DNA of 64,000 nt from assembly GCA_022821685.1 (NCBI GenBank), contig JAJEDD010000032.1:23679-87678 (forward strand). The letters are read 5' to 3'. The stretch is from Acidimicrobiia bacterium (GTDB lineage Bacteria; Actinomycetota; Acidimicrobiia; Acidimicrobiales; Aldehydirespiratoraceae). A program made the position numbers and the translations under genes. Under the pieces are notes generated by a model that saw only the letters and a list, made by a program, of their open reading frames with translations, was not told where the DNA came from and made no database searches. Positions 35,104 through 45,122 of the stretch are shown here, in pieces (the first letter of the stretch is position 1; the number at the start of each line of letters is the position of its first letter).

Positions 35104-36510
35104 TCATGCCGCCGCTCTCAACATCTCATTGAGCTTCAGGGCCAGGGCCTCTCGGGCCGCCTGCTCGACGCCTCGAATGGGCAGCCCGTCGAGCACCTCG
35201 TCGAAGAATCCGGCCACGATCAGGCGCTCGGCCGCCGGCGTGGGGATGCCCCGGCTCTCCAGGTAGAAGACCTGGTCGGGGTCCACCGGCCCCACCGCGG
35301 AGGCATGGCTGCAGCGCACATCGTTGTTCTCGATCTCGAGGTTGGGCACCGACTCGGCCCAGGCGTCCTCGCTGAGCTTGAGGTTGCGGTTGGTCTGGAA
35401 GGCGTTGGTGCCCCGAGCGTCGGGACGCACCCGGATCAGCCCGGTGTACACGCTGCGGGCCGCGTCGCCCACCGCCCCCTTGTAGAGCAGGTTGGACGTG
35501 GTGTCGGGGGCGGCGTGGTCCTGGTAGGTGCGGAAGTCGAGGATCTGGTCGCCCGACCCGAAGTAGGCCGACAGCAGGTCGCCGCTGGCGCCCCGCCCCA
35601 CCAGGCGGGTGTCGGTGCGGGTGCGGGCGTAGCCGCCGCCCAGCGCGACCGAGGCGGCGATGAGCGCGGCGTCCTGCTCCACTCTGGCGACATGGGCGGC
35701 GATCTGGGTGGCCCGGTGGTCGTGCTGCTGAAAGTTCACGTAGCCGAGCCGGGCGGCCGCGCCGACGTCGAGCTCCACCACCGGCACCACCAGAGCCGGT
35801 CCGGACGAGCGCTGGACGTCGAGCACAGTGGCTTGGGCGCCGCGGCCCACCCGGACCACCAGCCGGGGGAAGCTGGCCCGACCGGGCGCGCCGGTGTGAT
35901 GCCGGATCACTATGGACGCGTCGACGATGGCGCCAGCGGGCACATGTACGGCCACCGGAGCGGGCGCGAAAGCGTCGTTGAGGTCGGTGAAGTAGTCCGA
36001 GGCGCCGTCGCACACCGCGCCCAGCATCCCCTCACCGCCGGGCGCCTCGGTCACCGGCCCCACGAACACCCCGGCCGCCGCGAGCCGGTCGAGGCCTTCG
36101 ATCGCCACCACCGCACCGTCGAGCACATCCACCACAACCGCAGCGCCAACTCCACTGTCGAAACCGCTGGCGACCCCGGCGCCGTCGAGCAGGTCTGCGA
36201 CGGCCCCATCACCCAGGTCCGTTGCACCGTCGAGCCCGTCAGCCGCTCCAGCCCCGTCGAGCTGATCCATTACAGCCGCGGCTCCACCTCCAGCACCGTC
36301 GAAACCGCCGGCGGGCGCGGTGTCTCCGGCACCGTTGGCGAGTCGGTAGGCGCCCAGGTCGAAGTCGGCGATGGCGCTGTAGCGCCACTCCTCGGCTGCG
36401 GCGGTGGGCGGGTCGGCGGCTGCGAATCGCTCGGCCGCCGCGGTCCGGCGCTCCGCCAGCCAGCGGGGGCCCGGCAGGCTCCGGGCCGCATCGACGGTGA
36501 AGGGATGCAC
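35104..36510 (-). CDS. sufD: SUF scaffold protein SufD with low-complexity insert
   Basis: A 468-residue protein of the SufB/SufD beta-helix family. The C-terminal half is clear: FQTNRNLKLSEDAWAESVPNLEI, NNDVRCSHASAVGPVDPDQVFYL and AERLIVAGFFDEVLD. Residues about 55-160 form an Ala/Gly/Asp-rich insertion with recurring LDGA units that is not typical of the family and looks like repeat expansion. It works with SufB and SufC to build clusters. The start is GTG at 36510. In this genome it is separated from sufB (40402) by about 3.9 kb of other genes. Confidence 0.88.
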   Translation of the reverse strand: MHPFTVDAARSLPGPRWLAERRTAAAERFAAADPPTAAAEEWRYSAIADFDLGAYRLANGAGDTAPAGGFDGAGGGAAAVMDQLDGAGAADGLDGATDLGDGAVADLLDGAGVASGFDSGVGAAVVVDVLDGAVVAIEGLDRLAAAGVFVGPVTEAPGGEGMLGAVCDGASDYFTDLNDAFAPAPVAVHVPAGAIVDASIVIRHHTGAPGRASFPRLVVRVGRGAQATVLDVQRSSGPALVVPVVELDVGAAARLGYVNFQQHDHRATQIAAHVARVEQDAALIAASVALGGGYARTRTDTRLVGRGASGDLLSAYFGSGDQILDFRTYQDHAAPDTTSNLLYKGAVGDAARSVYTGLIRVRPDARGTNAFQTNRNLKLSEDAWAESVPNLEIENNDVRCSHASAVGPVDPDQVFYLESRGIPTPAAERLIVAGFFDEVLDGLPIRGVEQAAREALALKLNEMLRAAA

Positions 36511-36515
36511 TCGGG

Positions 36516-36923
36516 TCAGCCGCCGTCGCGGTACCGGCGGCGGAAGCGCTCCCCCAGCCCGCGGCCGCCCTTGCCCTTCTTGGACTTGGCCTTGCTCCTG
36601 AGGCCGCCCCGGCGCTTGCGCCGCTCGGCCTCCACCTCGGCGATCACGTCGGGCGCCGCCGCGTTGACGATGTCCTCGGCTGCGTCGAGCAGCGCCCCGA
36701 TGCTCTCATCGCTGCCGAGGCTCTCGGGCTCGGGCGGAGTCTCGGGCGTGACGAGCGACCCGTAGCTCCAGTTCACGTCGGCCAGGCGCCGGGTGTACTT
36801 GGGGCAGTCGTCGGGGCAGCGCCAGGGCGCCTCGGGGGCCAGGTCGAGATCGCACTTCCTCACCGTCTCGCCGTTGGGATATGTGCGCGACTCGAAGTAC
36901 TTGCAGTCCTGGCGCATCGGCAT
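36516..36923 (-). CDS. small Cys-containing protein of unknown function
   Basis: About 135 residues. The N-terminal part MRQDCKYFESRTYPNGE carries the first of four cysteines, completed by KCDLDL, RCPDDCPKY, which could bind a metal or cluster. The middle is acidic and predicted helical; the last 30 residues are Arg/Lys/Gly-rich, as in nucleic-acid-binding tails. I do not recognise a named domain. The start is uncertain (36932, 36923 or 36917). It ends six bases before sufD, so it is probably cotranscribed with it. Confidence 0.65.
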   Translation of the reverse strand: MPMRQDCKYFESRTYPNGETVRKCDLDLAPEAPWRCPDDCPKYTRRLADVNWSYGSLVTPETPPEPESLGSDESIGALLDAAEDIVNAAAPDVIAEVEAERRKRRGGLRSKAKSKKGKGGRGLGERFRRRYRDGG

Positions 36924-37005
36924 GCCCCACATTGTGGCAGCCCACCACCGAATCGCGTCGCACCGGCAAAGCGCGGCGTGCTCTCGCTCGCCCCCCACTC
37001 AAGCT

Positions 37006-38043
37006 CTAGTTGTATTCGGTGCCGCCCTTGCGGGTTAGATAGGCCGGGTTCACGTATTTCGCCACCAGCCGGCCGTGCAGGTCGCGCCGCGGCTCGCACG
37101 GGCGCACCACCACGCCCTCGCGCAGGCCGCCCCCGAGCAGCGACGGATCCGATGCGAGCCCCAGCACCGACTCGTGGTCGAACGCAGCAGATCGCTGCAC
37201 CACCGGCACATGCGGGATGCCCAGCTCCTCGGCCAGCCGTTCGACGCCGGCCGCGTCGGCCCACTCGTCGCCGTGGCGGACGTCGAACACGCGCAGCTCC
37301 CGCTCGGCCAGGCCGTAGGTGAGGTCCTGGATCTTGGGGCCGACCACCTCGCCCATCACCGTCACCTGTCGCCCGACGGTCCGGGCGTAAGCACCGATGG
37401 CGTCACCGTGGCGGTTCCAGGCCTCGACGTACACGTTGCCTTCGTTGGCGCGGTCGGCCAGATCGAAGCTGTGCTTGCCGAGCAGCCCCTTCGACGACAC
37501 GCACGGGCCGTGCTCGGGGTCGAAGCCGAGCGCGCAGAACGTGCCGTGCAGCTTCTCGGTGATGTGCACCGGCTCGCCGTCGGCGAAGCGGCCGGGCTGG
37601 GACTGCCACGACTCGATGTCGCTGAAACCCCGCACGAACGTCGCCTCCACCACCGGCCCGTTGGTGTACGCGGGGGTGGGCGGATGCCACTTGGAGATTC
37701 CCAGCTCCTCGGCCAGGTCGTCGCCCAGCGCAGGCTCGGAGACGTCGGCGAGATGCGGAGAGTCGAGGGGCACCAGCAGCCCCTGCGACAACACGCCGCG
37801 CAGGCGGATCGCCTTCACCCGGTTGGCTTTGGATCCAGCCAGCCGGCCGGTGAGGCCCAACTCGGCGATCAGACCCTCGGGCACGATCGACTGCTCGGGA
37901 ATGTAGACGGCCCGATCGCCGCTGGACCATTGCCCCTTGGCCACCACCAACTCGAAGCCCCCGACCCGGGCGATCTCCAGCCGGTCGGCATCAGGATGCG
38001 GCTCAACCGAAACCGCCACAACAGGACAAGCATGAACGCTCAT
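37006..38043 (-). CDS. ATP-dependent RNA ligase, DraRnl-like
   Basis: A 345-residue nucleotidyltransferase. Motif I is EKLHGTF with the likely adenylated Lys164, motif III-type residues lie in VMGEVVG, motif IV is EGVVVRP and motif V KYVNPAYL. An N-terminal domain of about 120 residues (VVAVSVEPHPDADRLEIARVGGFELVVAKGQ-type, split here by position) resembles the OB/EMAPII-like module that precedes the catalytic domain in Deinococcus RNA ligase. It would seal nicked RNA, for example after anticodon nuclease attack. It lies next to the AAA/RloB pair on the same strand, after 147 bp. Confidence 0.82.
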   Translation of the reverse strand: MSVHACPVVAVSVEPHPDADRLEIARVGGFELVVAKGQWSSGDRAVYIPEQSIVPEGLIAELGLTGRLAGSKANRVKAIRLRGVLSQGLLVPLDSPHLADVSEPALGDDLAEELGISKWHPPTPAYTNGPVVEATFVRGFSDIESWQSQPGRFADGEPVHITEKLHGTFCALGFDPEHGPCVSSKGLLGKHSFDLADRANEGNVYVEAWNRHGDAIGAYARTVGRQVTVMGEVVGPKIQDLTYGLAERELRVFDVRHGDEWADAAGVERLAEELGIPHVPVVQRSAAFDHESVLGLASDPSLLGGGLREGVVVRPCEPRRDLHGRLVAKYVNPAYLTRKGGTEYN

Positions 38044-38190
38044 GACGTGCTCCTCTCATGATGCAAGAACTCTGGAATCCGGTGCATCGAATCGGACGGG
38101 ATGGACACTCAACTCGATCGAGTCGCGATACTAGGTCGCTTACTTTTGGCTGACTACACCACATGAAACAAAACCGCCAATCACTAAACA

Positions 38191-38829
38191 TCACCTAGTG
38201 CCGACATCTCCTCTCAAATCCACCGCTTGCAAGAGCCGGTACAGACCGGAGGACGGGTTGTCGGTCGGAAACTGGCGGTCAGCCTCCGCGTGCAACCTGG
38301 CGAGCCGCTCGGCTCGCATGATGGCTTCGCCCCGCCGCAACATGTAAGCACCACCATCAAGCCTCTTGCCCTGCGAGCCGTCGTATTGGCGACGGAGACT
38401 GCAACAGTCGTCGTTGTTGATCCAGCCCTCATGGTCGGCGTAGTGAAGCACCAGCCACAACTCGAAGCAGGGATTTGAGATGGCCACACCTATGCCGTTG
38501 TCGCGAGCCATCTGGACCGCGTCGCGCAGCCGCGCGTGCTGCGTAGGCGCTTCCACATCGAATACGCACCAGTATTCGGTGGCTCCTGGTGACTGGCGAC
38601 GTTCGCTGCGTTTCACCTTCCTGGCTTCTTCCACGAGCTTGCGCGGTTCATACCCCAGCCCACGAACGTCAAGCGTCGCAGTGCTGCGTACCTCGTGCAA
38701 CGCGGCAAACGCCTTCAGATACAACGGCTCCGTCAACTCGCCCTCGCAGAAGATCACGAAACGGACTCGCTCGTCGATCCGCGGGGCGCGGCGGCGAAGC
38801 GGCCTGTCGCCTCGCCTGCGCGGTGCCAT
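38191..38829 (-). CDS. RloB-domain protein
   Basis: A 212-residue protein with an Arg-rich N-terminus and an RloB (TOPRIM-like) core: FVIFCEGELTEPLYLKAF with the first acidic residue, TEYWCVFDVE with the aspartate/glutamate of the metal site, and NPCFELWLVLHYADHEGW, the family signature. RloB proteins are usually paired with an AAA ATPase, as here: the ATG at 38829 is two bases from the ATPase stop. The pair resembles AbiL- or PARIS-type abortive infection modules. A nuclease role triggered by the ATPase is inferred from the fold. Confidence 0.82.
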   Translation of the reverse strand: MAPRRRGDRPLRRRAPRIDERVRFVIFCEGELTEPLYLKAFAALHEVRSTATLDVRGLGYEPRKLVEEARKVKRSERRQSPGATEYWCVFDVEAPTQHARLRDAVQMARDNGIGVAISNPCFELWLVLHYADHEGWINNDDCCSLRRQYDGSQGKRLDGGAYMLRRGEAIMRAERLARLHAEADRQFPTDNPSSGLYRLLQAVDLRGDVGTR

Positions 38830-38831
38830 GC

Positions 38832-40130
38832 TCAACCTTGGCGAGCGGCGCCCAGAGCCTCGCGAACCCGGTACTGGTCCACCACCGGGACTCCGCCGAA
38901 GCGGCCCTGCAGGTAGCCGCGCTCGAGGTTCGTCGAACGGCGAACGCTGGTACTGCGGAAGTCCGACAGCGCGGTCAACTCCGTGCTGCCGTCTCGCCGC
39001 TTGGAAGTGAGCCATACCTCGTCCCGGTTAAGGCAGTCGAGCAGGCTCGTGTCATGGGTGGTGAAGATGAGCTGTGCCCCGTGACGGTTGGTGGAAGGAT
39101 CTTGGAACAGTTCGACGAGCCTGCCCGAGATCAATGGATGGAGGCTGCTGTCGAGTTCGTCCACGACTATCAGGCCGCCTTCGTCCAACGCTGAGAGCAG
39201 TTCGGGGATCAGCCCGAGCCAGGTGAGAGTGCCGTCGGACTCATCGCCGAGCTCCAGTGGACGCGAATCGCCGGCCACATCGTGCAGAAGCCTCAGTCTT
39301 CGACCGATGCGGCCAGAACCCGCCGCATCGTCGACCACCTCCACGCCTTGGACCCCTAGATCCGCGAACATGAGCATGGCCAGAGCCAGATCGCGATGCT
39401 GCTCACGGTTCTGGCGCGTCGAGACACTGCTGTCGTGTGGGTCGCGCCGCGGCGCTTCGTCAAACACGTCGATCAAAAAGTCGTCCCACCCGTGGCGACT
39501 CCATCGGACGCCCGGACGATAGAGCCGCGCCTCCGCGGGCACCAAACCCCTCGGCCAGTAGTCGACGAAGCTGATACCGCGTAGCCAGCGGGCCACTAGG
39601 TCGATCTCCTCGGTGAGCCGGCTAGCGGCTGACATGACCAGCGTCGTTGGCGTGATCAGTTCGCGCCCGCCGCCAGTGAAGCGCGTGCCGCGCCTGAACG
39701 CCAGATCATCTTCATCACGCTCGAACAGAATGCGGCGACGCTGCCGCGGATAGCTGTAGAGAGCTTCTGAGACGACCTTGGACTCGTCAACCTCCAGTTC
39801 GTAGCGGTACCGCACGCCGCCGGCGATCAACTCAATCCCGAAGTACGAAGGTTGCAACGGTCCAGGCGCGAAACTGAACGGGTCGCACGGGATCGCGTCC
39901 TCCCACGCGCGCAAGGACACTCCTACCGCATGTGACAGCCACGCGAGCGCATCGATGAGGTTGGTCTTGCCAGACCCGTTGGCACCGTAGATTCCGGCAA
40001 CGGTCAGCGCCTTCTCGTCGAGTACCTCCAGTTGACGAGTCGAGGTGCGGTCCTTGTCCACGGCGATCATGGACAACTCAACCGGCTCGCAGACAGAACG
40101 GTGATTGCCGACCTCGAATCGGAGGAGCAT
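38832..40130 (-). CDS. AAA ATPase (AAA15/RloA-like), partner of RloB
   Basis: A 432-residue SMC/RecN-like ATPase: Walker A GANGSGKT at residues 49-56, DESDGTLTWLGLIPELL as the signature region, Walker B VDELDSSLHPLI and the switch His in FTTHDTSLLD. This is the OLD/AAA15 family used by abortive-infection systems to sense phage and license an effector. Codon use is less GC-biased here than in the flanking suf genes, and an AT-rich stretch precedes it, both consistent with horizontal arrival. Confidence 0.85.
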   Translation of the reverse strand: MLLRFEVGNHRSVCEPVELSMIAVDKDRTSTRQLEVLDEKALTVAGIYGANGSGKTNLIDALAWLSHAVGVSLRAWEDAIPCDPFSFAPGPLQPSYFGIELIAGGVRYRYELEVDESKVVSEALYSYPRQRRRILFERDEDDLAFRRGTRFTGGGRELITPTTLVMSAASRLTEEIDLVARWLRGISFVDYWPRGLVPAEARLYRPGVRWSRHGWDDFLIDVFDEAPRRDPHDSSVSTRQNREQHRDLALAMLMFADLGVQGVEVVDDAAGSGRIGRRLRLLHDVAGDSRPLELGDESDGTLTWLGLIPELLSALDEGGLIVVDELDSSLHPLISGRLVELFQDPSTNRHGAQLIFTTHDTSLLDCLNRDEVWLTSKRRDGSTELTALSDFRSTSVRRSTNLERGYLQGRFGGVPVVDQYRVREALGAARQG

Positions 40131-40401
40131 TCCAGGCCTCCTAGTATTCTAGTGACAGGCAGAATAGTACCGATGTACTTCTTCTGCGAGAATCATAAGT
40201 TATTTGTAGACAGACTACAACACAGTTGGACCAGGAGCTTCCTCCACGGACACCAAGGCTGGCGTGGCCTTGATACCCACGACGGTACCGGAAGACCTCA
40301 TGCCGAGCCTGCGATTTGACACGGTCGTGAGTGGGTCGAACGCGAGCCTGAAATCCAGATACTTGACTGACGAGCCGACGCGCTCACGCCGTCGGGCTGG
40401 G
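40131..40401. other. AT-rich junction between the defence pair and sufB
   Basis: About 270 bp without a gene. The part nearest the ATPase gene (about 40131-40230) is strikingly AT-rich for this window, with ATAATAGT-, TAAGTTATTTGTA- and CTACAACACAG-type sequence, and probably contains the promoter of the ATPase-RloB operon on the minus strand. I see no inverted repeats or integrase remnant marking an insertion end. Confidence 0.5.
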
Positions 40402-41805
<1,404 letters not shown>

Positions 41806-41919
41806 GGAATCTCCCGGTGCTGGCGCTAGCGCCTCGAATCTACCGCACGATGCCGCGATCAGTCGATACGCCCCTGACGGCGGCTCGCGATCGCTCGAAG
41901 CGCCCCGGCCGGCCAGCGG

Positions 41920-42438
41920 TCAGTCGATGCGGCGCAGTTCGGCCCGGTAGTGGCGGCCACGCTCGGCGTAGACGTCGGAGTTGAGCCGGTTGTGGCCCGG
42001 ATCGAGCACGTTCTCGCGGATGCGGGCCGGGGTTCCCAGCGCCATGGCGCCGGGGGGCACCACGGTGGCGCCGGTCACGGTGGCGTTGGCGCCGACTAGG
42101 GCGTGGGGGCCGATGCGGGCCTCGTGCAGCACCACCGACGCCACCCCGATCAGCGAGTCGTCGTGCACCGTGCATCCCTCCAGATGAGCCTGATGGCCGA
42201 CGGTGCAGCCGTCGCCGATGACAGTGGGAAGGCGGGGTGTGCAGTGGATCACCGCACTGTCCTGCACGTTGCTGCGGGCGCCGATGCGGATGGCGCCGTC
42301 ATCGCCCCGCAGCACGGCATAGGGCCACACCGATGACTCCGGGCCGAGCTCGACGTTGCCGATCACCACCGCCAGCGGATGCACATAGGCGGTCGGATCG
42401 ATCCGCGGCACGAGGTCACCCAGCGCGTAGATCGCCAT
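41920..42438 (-). CDS. gamma-carbonic anhydrase-like hexapeptide-repeat protein
   Basis: A 172-residue left-handed beta-helix protein with repeated hexapeptides (IGNVELGPESSVWPYAVLRG, GARSNVQDSAVIH). His residues in HCTP, VGHQAHLEG correspond to the metal ligands of gamma-carbonic anhydrases. Many such proteins are not proven anhydrases. The ATG is at 42438. It lies downstream of the flavin reductase gene with about 140 bp of duplicated gene-tail sequence between. Confidence 0.85.
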   Translation of the reverse strand: MAIYALGDLVPRIDPTAYVHPLAVVIGNVELGPESSVWPYAVLRGDDGAIRIGARSNVQDSAVIHCTPRLPTVIGDGCTVGHQAHLEGCTVHDDSLIGVASVVLHEARIGPHALVGANATVTGATVVPPGAMALGTPARIRENVLDPGHNRLNSDVYAERGRHYRAELRRID

Positions 42439-42610
42439 CTACAGCTCCCCCACCCGGCCGCAGCCGCCCGGTCCCGCCGCAGTCTCTCGACAAACGCGTG
42501 CCGCCGCTTTCAGCCCCGCCACCCGGCCGCAGTCGCCCGGCAGTCCCACCACAAGCCATCGACAGCCGCACGCCGCCATCTACAGTTCCCCGACCCGGCC
42601 GTAGCCGCCC
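42437..42610. repeat. degenerate duplications of the flavin reductase gene tail
   Basis: Three related stretches near 42437-42470, 42506-42545 and 42578-42610 share (C/T)CCCGACCCGGCCG-AG-CGCCC. The last is the true 3' end of the flavin reductase gene (VGEL and stop). The others lie in the gap before the hexapeptide protein gene and are non-coding copies of that tail, like the duplications seen at three other gene ends in the window. Confidence 0.7.
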
Positions 42611-43086
42611 TTGTAGAACACCAGCGGCCCGTTCGCCGCCGCGGCCGCGTCGTCGGCGCCGAGGGCCACCACCCGGCCCACCACGATGTCGTGGTCGCCG
42701 GCGGTGTGCTCCGCTTCGATGCGGCAGTCGATCCAGGCCAGGCACCCGTCGATCACCGGGGCGCCGGTGGCCTCGACCCGGGTGCCGACGCCCTCGAAGC
42801 GGTTGTCGACCCTGCTGGCGAACAGCGACGACACGTCGGCCTGGTGATCGCCGAGCACGTTCACACAGAAGGCGCCTGCGCCGCGCATTCTCGCCCATGA
42901 GTCCGAGTCGTGGCCGGGGCAGAACGACACCAGGGGCGGATCGAGCGAGACGCTGGAGAACGAGCCGATGGTCATGCCCTCGGGCCCGTCGGCAGCGGCC
43001 GCGGTCACCACGGTCACGCCTGTCGGGTAATGGCCCAGTACCCGGCGGAACTCGCGGCCGTCGGTGGGTTCACTGCCGCCGGTCAT
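42580..43086 (-). CDS. flavin reductase-like FMN-binding protein
   Basis: A 168-residue protein of the flavin reductase (HpaC/DIM6) split-barrel family: HYPTGVTVVTA, MTIGSFSSVSLDPPLVSFCP, FCVNVLGDHQ and GDHDIVVGRVVAL are family motifs. It reduces free flavin with NAD(P)H for a two-component monooxygenase, whose partner is not in the neighbourhood. The ATG at 43086 is chosen as the start since homologues begin just before the FRRVLGHYPTG segment. It stands divergent from the thioredoxin-fusion gene at 43121 with a 34 bp gap. Confidence 0.87.
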   Translation of the reverse strand: MTGGSEPTDGREFRRVLGHYPTGVTVVTAAAADGPEGMTIGSFSSVSLDPPLVSFCPGHDSDSWARMRGAGAFCVNVLGDHQADVSSLFASRVDNRFEGVGTRVEATGAPVIDGCLAWIDCRIEAEHTAGDHDIVVGRVVALGADDAAAAANGPLVFYKGGYGRVGEL

Positions 43087-43120
43087 CGCATCGGCAGGGT
43101 AGCAGTGGCACAATCGCATC

Positions 43121-44563
43121 ATGAGTCCGGTGCCGCCCCTGCCCGAGGGACTGGTGGCGGTGGTCAAGCGCGACTGCCCCACCTGCGAACTGATCGTGCC
43201 GGTGCTGGCCGACCTGCACGACCGGGCCGGCCTGACGGTGATCACTCAGGACGATCCGTGCTTCCCGGCCGACGCCGACTGGGTGCACCACGACCACGAT
43301 CTGGCCCTGTCGTGGCATCACGACATCGAGACCGTGCCCACGCTGCTGCAGGTGAGCGACGGCCGCGGCGCCCAGCGCACCGTCGGTTGGTCTCGCCAGC
43401 AGTGGCAGGAGCTGTCGGGCGTGGACGGCTTGGGCGTGGGGCTGCCCGACTGGCGGCCCGGCTGCGGCTCTCTCAGCGTCGACCCCGCCTGCGCCGACGA
43501 GCTGGCGGTTCGGTTCTCCGGTTCGGGCCTGCGCAGCCGCCGGGTCGAGCTGGCCTCGCGTGAGGACGAGTGGGAGGCGATGTGGGACCGGGGCTGGTCC
43601 GACGGCCTGCCGGTGGTGCCGCCGACGGAGGCGAGGGTGCTGCGGATGCTGGCGGGCACGACCCGCGGCCCGTCCGAGGTGGTGGCGGTGGTGCCGCCGG
43701 CTCTGGTGGAGTGCACCGTCGAGAAGGTGGCCGTCAATGCGGTGATGGCCGGTTGCGATCCTGAGTTCCTGCCGGTGGTGATCGCCGCGCTGGAAGCCGT
43801 CTGCACCGACGAGTTCAACATGCACGGTGTGCTGGCCACCACCATGAGCGTCGGGCCGGTGCTGGTGGTGAACGGACCGGTGGCGGCGCGCATCGGCATG
43901 AACAGCGGACTCAACGCCCTAGGCCAGGGCAACCGGGCCAACTCGACCATCGGCCGGGCTCTGCAGCTGGTGGTGCGCAACGTGGGCGGCGGCCGTCCCG
44001 GCGGCGTCGACCGGGCCACGTTCGGCTCGCCGGCCAAGGTCGGCTTCTGCTTCGCTGAGGACGAGGCGGGCTCGCCGTGGACGTCGCTGGCCGAGAGCCG
44101 GGGCTGGCCGGCGGAGGCGTCGACGGTCACCGTGTTCGCGGGCGAGGCGCCGAGGATCTTCGCCGATGAGCGGTCGCGCACGCCCGATTCGTTGACCAGG
44201 CACCTGGCCCAGGCGCTGCAGGCGACGGTTTCGCCCAGGATGATGTTGGGCATGGACGCCATGCTGGTGCTCTCGCCCGAGCACATGGCCCGTTACGCCG
44301 CGGTGGGCTGGAGCCGGGAGCGCTTCACCGATGAGCTGTCGGCCGAGTTGCTCGGCGACGCCGACGAGTTGTTGGCCGGTGTTCGGGGCGTCGCCGCGGG
44401 CCTGCCCCCAGCGGCGGCGGGCCAGAAGATCCCGAAGTTCCGTCCCGGCGGGCTGCTGGTCGCCCATGCCGGCGCCAAGGCGGGACTGTTCTCGGCCATC
44501 ATCGGCGGCTGGGCCAACGGCCCCAGGGGCAGCGACCCGGTAACCCGCGAGATAACCCCATGA
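43121..44563 (+). CDS. thioredoxin-like domain fused to an uncharacterised domain
   Basis: A 480-residue protein. Residues about 10-100 are thioredoxin-like: the redox motif CPTC in VKRDCPTCELIVPVLADLHD and a cis-proline segment VPTLLQ. The remaining 370 residues are conserved-looking but unnamed to me, with WSDGLPVVPPTEARVLRML, CDPEFLPVVIAALEAV and HLNGVLATT-like motifs. I recall the SDGLPVVPPT domain accompanying UGSC selenoproteins, which fits the next gene 43 bp downstream; this is recall, not proof. Its terminal TGA (44561-44563) is a true stop: no conserved sequence follows in frame. A joint redox function with the selenoprotein is inferred. Confidence 0.7.
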   Translation: MSPVPPLPEGLVAVVKRDCPTCELIVPVLADLHDRAGLTVITQDDPCFPADADWVHHDHDLALSWHHDIETVPTLLQVSDGRGAQRTVGWSRQQWQELSGVDGLGVGLPDWRPGCGSLSVDPACADELAVRFSGSGLRSRRVELASREDEWEAMWDRGWSDGLPVVPPTEARVLRMLAGTTRGPSEVVAVVPPALVECTVEKVAVNAVMAGCDPEFLPVVIAALEAVCTDEFNMHGVLATTMSVGPVLVVNGPVAARIGMNSGLNALGQGNRANSTIGRALQLVVRNVGGGRPGGVDRATFGSPAKVGFCFAEDEAGSPWTSLAESRGWPAEASTVTVFAGEAPRIFADERSRTPDSLTRHLAQALQATVSPRMMLGMDAMLVLSPEHMARYAAVGWSRERFTDELSAELLGDADELLAGVRGVAAGLPPAAAGQKIPKFRPGGLLVAHAGAKAGLFSAIIGGWANGPRGSDPVTREITP

Positions 44564-44606
44564 GACTCGCTCGCGACTACCCTCGCGCCGTCAAGGAGGC
44601 CATGCG

Positions 44607-45122
44607 ATGACCGTCGTCCTCGATCCCACCTCGGAGCAGACCCCCGCAGCAAGGCAGCGGGCCACCCGGCCCGAGTCGCTGGCCGGGCTCACGGTCGGCC
44701 TGCTCGACATCTCCAAGCCCCGCGGCAACGTTTTCCTCGACCGGATCGCCGAGCGCCTCACCGGGCTCGGCGCCACGGTCAGCCGCTACACCAAACCCAC
44801 CTTCACCAAGCCCGCACCGGTGGATCTGCGCCACGAGATCGCCACCGAGTGCGACGCGGTCATCGAGGCGCTCGCCGATTGAGGCTCCTGCGTGTCGTGC
44901 AGTGTGCACGACGTCAGCGACATGGAGCGCCGCGGCGTCCCGGCCGTGTTCGTGTCCACCGTGCATTTCGCCGCCGCGGCGACGGCCCAGTCGGAGTCCC
45001 TGGGCTTCGACGCAGCCTCAGTGCTGACCGGCCACCCCATCCAGGACCGCACCGACGAAGAGATGACAGCCATAGCCGACGATGCCTTCAACAAGTTGGT
45101 AAGAGCCCTAACCGGCCCCTAA
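44607..45122 (+). CDS. UGSC-motif selenoprotein (in-frame UGA)
   Basis: The frame runs from the ATG at 44607 (AAGGAGG at 44593-44599) to TAA at 45120-45122, interrupted only by TGA at 44880-44882. Read as selenocysteine 92, the product has 171 residues and the motif U92-G-S-C95-VSC98-S, followed by HDVSDMERRGVPAVFVST. The U-G-S-C motif names a known (seleno)protein family in which some members have Cys in place of Sec. A hairpin follows the UGA. Function of the family is unknown; the CxxC-like cysteines and the thioredoxin-fusion neighbour suggest redox chemistry. Confidence 0.88.
44894..44912 (+). promoter_or_regulatory. putative bacterial SECIS hairpin in the UGSC gene
   Basis: Seven perfect base pairs (44894-44900 with 44906-44912) enclose the loop AGTGT with G at loop position 2. 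The loop starts 19 bases after the UGA at 44880-44882, in the range expected for bacterial SECIS elements. It lies inside the coding sequence for SCVSCSVHD. Confidence 0.72.

Noticed and set aside
38191..40130. The ATPase-RloB pair as a retron or as anticodon nuclease RloC
   Set aside because: No reverse transcriptase or msr/msd is present, and no HNH/anticodon nuclease domain is fused to the ATPase.
44561..44563. TGA ending the thioredoxin-fusion gene as another selenocysteine codon
   Set aside because: No conserved or redox-like sequence continues in frame after it, and the next gene with its own ribosome binding site begins 43 bp later.
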